Below, piece after piece: positions 58,611 through 64,000 of a stretch of DNA of 64,000 nt. Where the stretch lies: NCBI RefSeq assembly GCF_030272615.1, contig NC_081411.1, forward strand, positions 153,749,971 to 153,813,970. The letters are read 5' to 3'. The position numbers and the translations under genes were made by a program. The stretch's first letter is position 1. Each line of letters begins with the position of its first letter. The notes beneath the pieces are model-generated. The model was given only the letters and a program-made list of their open reading frames with translations, ran no database searches and was not told the DNA's origin. The stretch is from Cryptomeria japonica. Lineage: Eukaryota > Streptophyta > Pinopsida > Cupressales > Cupressaceae.

Positions 58611-60600
58611 CTAGCCAGATGCTATACCACCACCACCAGTGCCACCTGCTCTCCCACTAGTGCCTGCACCACCTGATCCATCTCTCCGTGGAGGCCTCAT
58701 CGAACCCCCACTCCCTCCTGCATCCCCTAATCTCTCCTGCCGTAGAGGACCCATCACACCCCCACTACTCTGTGCCCTCTGCGATCGCTCTGATCTGGCC
58801 TGCCGCATCTGCGAATAGCTAAGAGCTCGCTGGCTAATTGGCACAACCTGCTCATATAAGCCCCGCCAGTACTCTATCTCTGCCTGCGCTCGCCGCATCT
58901 CCCTCATCACCTCCCCTGTAGGACCCTATGCTCCTACCCCGATCCGAACCCTCTCCTGCAGCTCGGCCAATCTCTCCACCACAGTATCTCTCTCCCGCAG
59001 CACCACCGTCAGCTCTGACTCTCGTGCAAATAGCTACACATCCCTAGGCTCCTACCTCCTCCTCTAAACTCTCTATCCGGGTCTGCAAATGAACTATCAT
59101 ATGATCCCGCAGATCTCCAGTAGCTCCCTCCCCGGTGTCCATCGCTGCCTCACCTGTATCACCCTCTCCAGTAGCTCCCTCCCCTGCACCACCCTCTCCA
59201 GTAATCCCCTCTCCTCTACCCATCGGGATCTCTCTCTCCATCCCTCTCCCACTTAGCTGAACTCTCCTCTATACCAATGGTCCCTGTGATATCTGTAGAG
59301 GTAGTCCACCTCTCCCTCTCCGCTGCCTCTGCAACCCCAACCCACCTCCTCCTCCACCTCCTCCACCTCCTCCTCTTCCACCTCCTCCTCCTCCTCCTCC
59401 TCCTCCGCCACCTCCATCTCCTCCTCCTCCTCCTCCTCCTCCATCACCTCGATCTTCTGCCCTCCTCCGTCCTCGTCCCCGTCCCCTCTCATCCTCAAAT
59501 GCTGGGATCGGCTCAGCTAGGTCAGATATACGTAGGATCGGGTGCGCCGCTCGATACTGTGTGTACTCATCTGTCACCCCTACATCAATGACCCTCGGTC
59601 GTAGATCCCATGGCCTCGCCTGTAGTGTCCGAAACTCTGCCAGTGCCTGATCATAAGGTAGCACTGGACCCCATGCATACCTCTCCTAAATCACCCGTGC
59701 ATACTCCCCTGATCCGCTAGGCAGTCCCTGCTGCCGTCCGAACTGCCTCATCACTCGTCGAGGCACCTGTCTCTCCATATCATATGCAGTCCTCCCAATG
59801 AGGAATCGGGTCATGAACACATAAGGTAGTGCCTCCGTGTCATCCTCCCATGGCTCACACTCCAAGTATGGCCGCCATATCACTGCATCTAAGTCATCCA
59901 ATGCCCGCCACCACCACTCTAACTTCCCCAAGTGGGGTTGACTCATCATGCCACTGTACATAAACATGTACGGCTGATCCACCGCACAGAATCTAAGGCT
60001 CACTGGTCGGGTCACTGGTAAGTGCTCCCATGCCCAAATATGTAGCAACGTCATGCCCACTGCTAAAGAACCCCTCCCTCGGTACACTACCTCGTGGAGC
60101 TCCTGATACATGTGCGCCAGCATGCACGGCCCCCATGTAAATCGGGTCCCCTCGGTCATCATCATCTCTATCACCTGTCCCCATCCCACTGCCAATCCAT
60201 GTGACCGCCTGTCTGGACACAAAAGACCTCCCACAATCCCTGACAAAACTGTTGGAAGAGGCTCATATAGTGCCGCTATATCCTCCCATGTGATCAAGCC
60301 ATCGTCAATATCCACGTCATCATCAAAACTCCTCTGACATGAAAGAGTCCCCCAGGATCTATCATATGTGACCAGCTCCCCTCAAATCAGAATTCGAAGG
60401 ATGCGCCACACGTCCTCCAAGGTCACAGTCATCTGCCCCTGTGCCAAATGAAAGGTGCACGTCTCACTGTGCCACTGCTCTGCCAATGCTGTGATCAGGT
60501 CGTGATTCATCCAAATCACGGGCATGTGCATCACCTCGTAGAGACCAGTCGCTGCAATACAATCAATCTTCGTCTGCGTCAAGCGGTCCTGCAACCCCTG
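58611..60600 (-). pseudogene. Antisense plant mobile domain (PMD) gene in plus Tat element
   Basis: The minus-strand reading, antisense to the element, begins near 60600 with LITALAEQWHSETCTFHL and TLEDVWRILRI, the PMD signature shared with MAIN-like proteins. It continues in the frame 60315-59686 (EPLPTVLSGIVGGLLCPDRR, WEHLPVTRPVSLRF, FMTRFLIGRTAYDMERQVPR), then 59664-59269 with a long Gly run (59345-59450), and ends with an Arg/Gly-rich tail to 58611. Breaks include TGA near 60380, TAG near 59684, frame changes around the Gly run and TAGs near 59050 and 58930. In plants, related nuclear proteins support silencing; in the element the purpose is unknown. The promoter and first exon would lie to the right and are lost at the 61339 junction. 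Confidence 0.78.
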
Positions 60601-60929
60601 TGTCGCAGGATGATGCTCGCGTAACTACAACACGCGCAGATCCTCCTGCACATAGACATTCATCAAATCACCATCAGTTGTTTTGTTTTCAAACTTTCTT
60701 AAGTTTAAACCTAGACTATCATCAGATACTTTGATCAAGTATCTTCGGGTCTCAACAGGTAAGCAATCATGGCCACCTAGACTTCAACAGGCATTTATCC
60801 TAACATATGACCTAAGTCTCATCAGGCTGCTATGGTTCAAAACAACTCCCACTTCACCTCACCATCCATCAATCATTGGCATCGGGAGATTTTCTTCATT
60901 CAAACTGGGGCATCTCTTTATCCTAAGGC

Positions 60930-61260
60930 AAAAGTGCTATTTTACCCACAAAAGCGCTAGTTTTAAACAATAGCACTACAACCCTAACAAAAGCGCTCAA
61001 TAAGCTATACAACAACGCTACAACTACAAAAGCGCTAAACCAGCTATACAATAGTGCTCCTTAACAACAATAACGCTCAATTCACCCCCCAATAGCGCTA
61101 CTTAGTCAATAGCGCTAATACTTGCATACCGTAGCGCTAATTCAAAACAAAAGCGCTCAAACAAGAGCACAATAGCGCCATTGTGGCACAATAGCGCTAG
61201 TTTATGGAGCAAAAGCGCCAAAACCAGAGTTCCAGCGCTCTTGCTCCGACTTGCCTTGGA
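60930..61260. repeat. CAATAGCGCTA / AAAAGCGCTA array upstream of antisense PMD gene
   Basis: About fifteen to seventeen degenerate copies of CAATAGCGCTA or AAAAGCGCTA, spaced about 15-25 bp, the reverse complement of the leader array at 46130-46370. They lie upstream of the PMD coding part, where the minus Tat element has its hairpin array. Confidence 0.8.
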
Positions 61261-61833
61261 CTCAGCTAAAAACCTATCAAAAATGCATGAAAATTAAGTT
61301 TTCAAATTTGCGTACCGCTGGTCCGTAGTCCTCTGGGCGCACCGATTACTGGTTGGTAACTTAGAGTAGTACCGGTTTAGCAGATTACCAATTGACAGAA
61401 ATGAAGACTGGGAGAATGATAACTGTCGCTTCTAGTTCATTTGCTCTGTTCTGCTTGAGATCCTCGAACCGCTTGAGGTCCTCATGCCGCTTGAGATCGG
61501 TAAATACTTTATGTAAGACACCAATAGTCTAAAGACTATAACATAATACCAGTTTGAAACAAATATCGGTTGAGCGTAGCTCATGCATACAAAAAGTGAT
61601 CTCATAGAAAGTGTGTGTCCATCAATGACAGTCACAACATAATCATAAAAAATGTCAACAATCTCCCCCTTTGGCATTGATGGCAACACTTAGGAAAATT
61701 TTTGACATCTAAGTGTTTTTACAAAAGAAATATGCCATAATAAAAAATACTCCCCCTAAGCATATACACTATCCCTTTGCAGAAAAGAAAATGTATACTA
61801 CTTCCTTACAGAGATAAACATGAGTATACATAG

Positions 61834-63332
61834 TGTAGTCACACAAATCTGTCCATTTTAATTAAATGAATATTTCGTATTTATTTGATTAAAAATCCAC
61901 TAGCCATCAGTTAATTAAATTAATATTTAATTAATTCATCCCCAAACATTCTTCTATTAATTAAATAAATTATTCAATTTATTTTAATTAATTCATTAAA
62001 TCAAATTCCATTCAATTAAATAAATAAAATCTATTTATTTAAATTAAATCCCCTATTCCTCTTTTAAATAAATTAAATAAAACATTTATTTAAATCATTA
62101 TCCCCACCCCACTTGCATTTTCCTACAAATACAACTTGCACACATTTATTGAAATAAATGAATTTTTATTTTAATAAAATCCTATTTTCCCTCACTCACC
62201 AAATCCACTTGCAAAATCTAATCCCCTTCTAGATTCTTCTAGCCCCTTCCTAATTAGCCTAATCCATCCCCTAATTATTGTCACATTCCTAAGCAAAGGG
62301 AAGTCACTTCTCAAAGCCTAAAAGTCTTTGATAACCATTAAAGGCTTCCAACCTTCAACCACTAAATGTCTCAAAGTCTTTGATAACCATTAAAGGCTTC
62401 CAACCTTCAACCACTAAATGTCTCAAAGTCTTGGATAACCTTTGAAAGCTTCCAACCTTCAACCACTTAATCCACAAAGTCTTCAAAAACCATTAATGGT
62501 TAATCCAAACCCTCCTACATGGTTAAAACATTTGTTTTGACTCAACCTCTACCCAACCCAAGGGTCTCATCAGGCCTTTAATGCTTTGACCATGATTATC
62601 TCTTAATCATTTGCACAAAGGTTTATCCTTGGATTAACTCTTAATCCAATGGGTAATCTTAATTTAGGCTTGACCCTTACCTTCTAGATAACCATGAGGT
62701 CTTCTCAGGCATTCAATGCCTCCAACCCCTTTCTTTCAACCCAACCCTATGTTGACACTTGTCACCATTTCATTGGTACAAATTGTGCACATGGATCCCC
62801 AACTTTCAAGCTTGACCCTTGATTAAACCCTTCAATCCTGGCCATCCATTGCTCTATTTTTCCTATAAATAGAGTCCATTCCTTCATAATCCAGATCCTG
62901 AAAACTTGTATGCATTAGGCTATAGACATTTTTAGAGAGCATTTTAGCGTAAGCAATCTAACATCTTATCATTTTGGTTAAAATATATCATTTTAGCATC
63001 AATATATTAGTATTAGCTTTTCATTTCACATTTAGAGCTATACTACAATCTCAATCCTCCATAAGCATCCATAGTGCAAAAAGCTGCTGAGAGCTACACT
63101 ATTTTGGAACTTGGAGAGGAGAGGAACAAGGGAGAAGGAGCTAAGGCCATGCTAAGAGGCAGTTGGAGATGCCTCATAATCTTTGTTTCGTTTATTAGAT
63201 ACATTAGCATGCTTTTAGTGTCTCTCTTGGTATGCCTTCATAGATTAGTTTTTGATTGACTAACACTAACGGTTTTTGTGTCTTTGGTGTTGTTTATCAT
63301 TTGCTAACCTTGTGCCATTTTGCAGGGCATCA
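61834..63332 (+). repeat. Tat LTR, right-hand copy (a 5'-type LTR)
   Basis: 1499 bp. It is followed, not preceded, by a primer site (63335 on), and is preceded by the Copia flank, so it is a second 5' LTR and not the 3' LTR of the element to its left. TATA box at 62864-62871. Confidence 0.85.
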
Positions 63333-63334
63333 TT

Positions 63335-63369
63335 TGGTGAACTCGACGTGAATCGAACATGCAACCTTC
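63335..63369 (+). promoter_or_regulatory. tRNA-Trp primer-binding site, right-hand copy
   Basis: TGGTGAACTCGACGTGAA followed by TCGAACATGCAACCTTC. It has the matching G where the left copy has A, but two C-to-T type differences elsewhere. Confidence 0.75.
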
Positions 63370-64000
63370 ATCTCATTTTTTTTTAACTAACATGTTTGAT
63401 TGTTGAAAGTGACACACAGGTCGCGCTTCGGCGCTATTGAACCCGTTTTAGCGCTACCGACACTTTTTCTTTTAGCGCTATTGTAAAAGTTTCAACGCTT
63501 TTGACCATATTTTAGTGCTTTGGTTGTTATTCTAGCGCTATTGCAGACATTTTAGTGCTTTTGACGCTCTGGTTTTTCCCTTCTTTCAGTGCTACTGTGT
63601 AAATTAGCGCTTCTGTTTAAACGCAGACTAGCGCTATTGCAATAGAATGTTGTAAAAATCGCATTGTAACTCCAAAAATAGAAATTCTTAGGCTTGTGGA
63701 AGCCCCCTTGAACATCGATTTTACTAACTCGTTTTTGTTCATGCAGGTATAAAACTCACCATAAAAATCACAAATTTGTCCTTTGGTGCTTAAAAAAACT
63801 TGAAAAACACAAAACAACAAATTTTCATTGTTTTCTAGTTAGGATTCATCTTTATTTTGGTGTTTAAAATCAACACACAAAGTTTCTTTCCTTGCATCAA
63901 ATCTAAAAATCACAAGCCACACTTCAATTTTGGGCAAGTAAAAAGAACAAACCACTTGTTTTAGATTTTTGCAAAAACGCATTTTACTTCAAGCAAACGC

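Larger units (their letters stand above)
44543..61339 (+). mobile_element. Decayed Tat-type Ty3 element, 3' end missing
   Basis: The 5' LTR (44543-46042), a tRNA-Trp primer site, leader, gag, protease, G-patch, RT, two RNase H domains, integrase and an antisense plant mobile domain gene are in the order known for Tat/Ogre-type elements. It is broken by many stops and frameshifts. The integrase catalytic Glu is Lys. Neither polypurine tract nor 3' LTR is present: at 61339/61340 the element joins a second copy of its own 5' flank. It inserted into the interior of a minus-strand Copia element. Confidence 0.88.
61340..64000 (+). repeat. Second copy of the Tat 5' flank, LTR and leader
   Basis: From CACCGATTACTGG onward the sequence repeats 44049-46729 with roughly 1% differences by eye, one 20-bp deletion and single-base indels. 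It includes 321 bp of the Copia LTR (61340-61660), its polypurine tract and internal stub (to 61833), then the Tat LTR (61834-63332), primer site and leader. The copy runs off the window. Confidence 0.92.

Noticed and set aside
59277-59591. Leu/His-rich plus-strand ORF
   Set aside because: Shadow of the poly-Gly codons of the antisense PMD reading.
44049-64000. Reading the two large direct repeats as the LTRs of one intact retrotransposon
   Set aside because: The repeats include Copia flank before the LTR start, no polypurine tract precedes the right copy, and a primer site follows the right LTR.

Overview
The window reads as nuclear DNA of a seed plant with a large, retrotransposon-filled genome. 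It is AT-rich, has one recognisable host gene, and is otherwise layered LTR retrotransposons. The style of the repeats (long Copia LTRs with G/C tracts, Tat-type Ty3 elements carrying antisense plant-mobile-domain genes) suggests a gymnosperm such as a conifer. That is inference; no species marker was found.

Layout. 1-11.8 kb: AT-rich intergenic DNA with a minus-strand solo LTR (1999-4361), short tandem repeats and weak LTR remnants. 11.8-14.0 kb: a minus-strand leucine-rich-repeat extensin (LRX) gene whose Hyp-rich tail is cut by an in-frame stop and a frameshift. 14.9-25.0 kb: a complete minus-strand Tat-type Ty3 element with 782-bp LTRs and a perfect ACTCT target duplication. Its pol is deleted so that protease runs straight into the integrase C-terminus, and it carries an antisense plant mobile domain (PMD) remnant. 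27.0-33.8 kb: a plus-strand, Sirevirus-like Copia element without any pol. It has an initiator-tRNA-Met-type primer site, a four-zinc-knuckle gag and a second long ORF in the env-like position. 34.2-44.5 kb: a stack of Copia fragments and minus-strand LTRs. 44.5-61.3 kb: a decayed plus-strand Tat element with recognisable gag, protease, G-patch, RT, two RNase H domains, integrase and an antisense PMD gene. 61.34-64.0 kb: a second copy of the 5' flank, 5' LTR and leader of that same insertion.

The most unusual points are these. (1) The 17.29-kb-offset direct repeat includes about 494 bp of non-element DNA, so it is a tandem duplication (or uncollapsed haplotype), not an ordinary LTR pair. (2) The plus Tat element's primer site is complementary to tRNA-Trp over about 35 nt instead of 18. 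(3) Both Tat elements carry an antisense PMD gene. (4) A hairpin array with compensatory base changes lies in the apparent intron of the minus element's PMD gene. (5) CpG-containing short-motif arrays lie beside the primer site of both Tat elements, and in the plus element also beside the antisense gene. Inactivating changes in the plus element are dominated by CGA-to-TGA and one CG-to-CA change, the pattern expected of methylated, silenced DNA.

All identities and repeat counts were made by eye.
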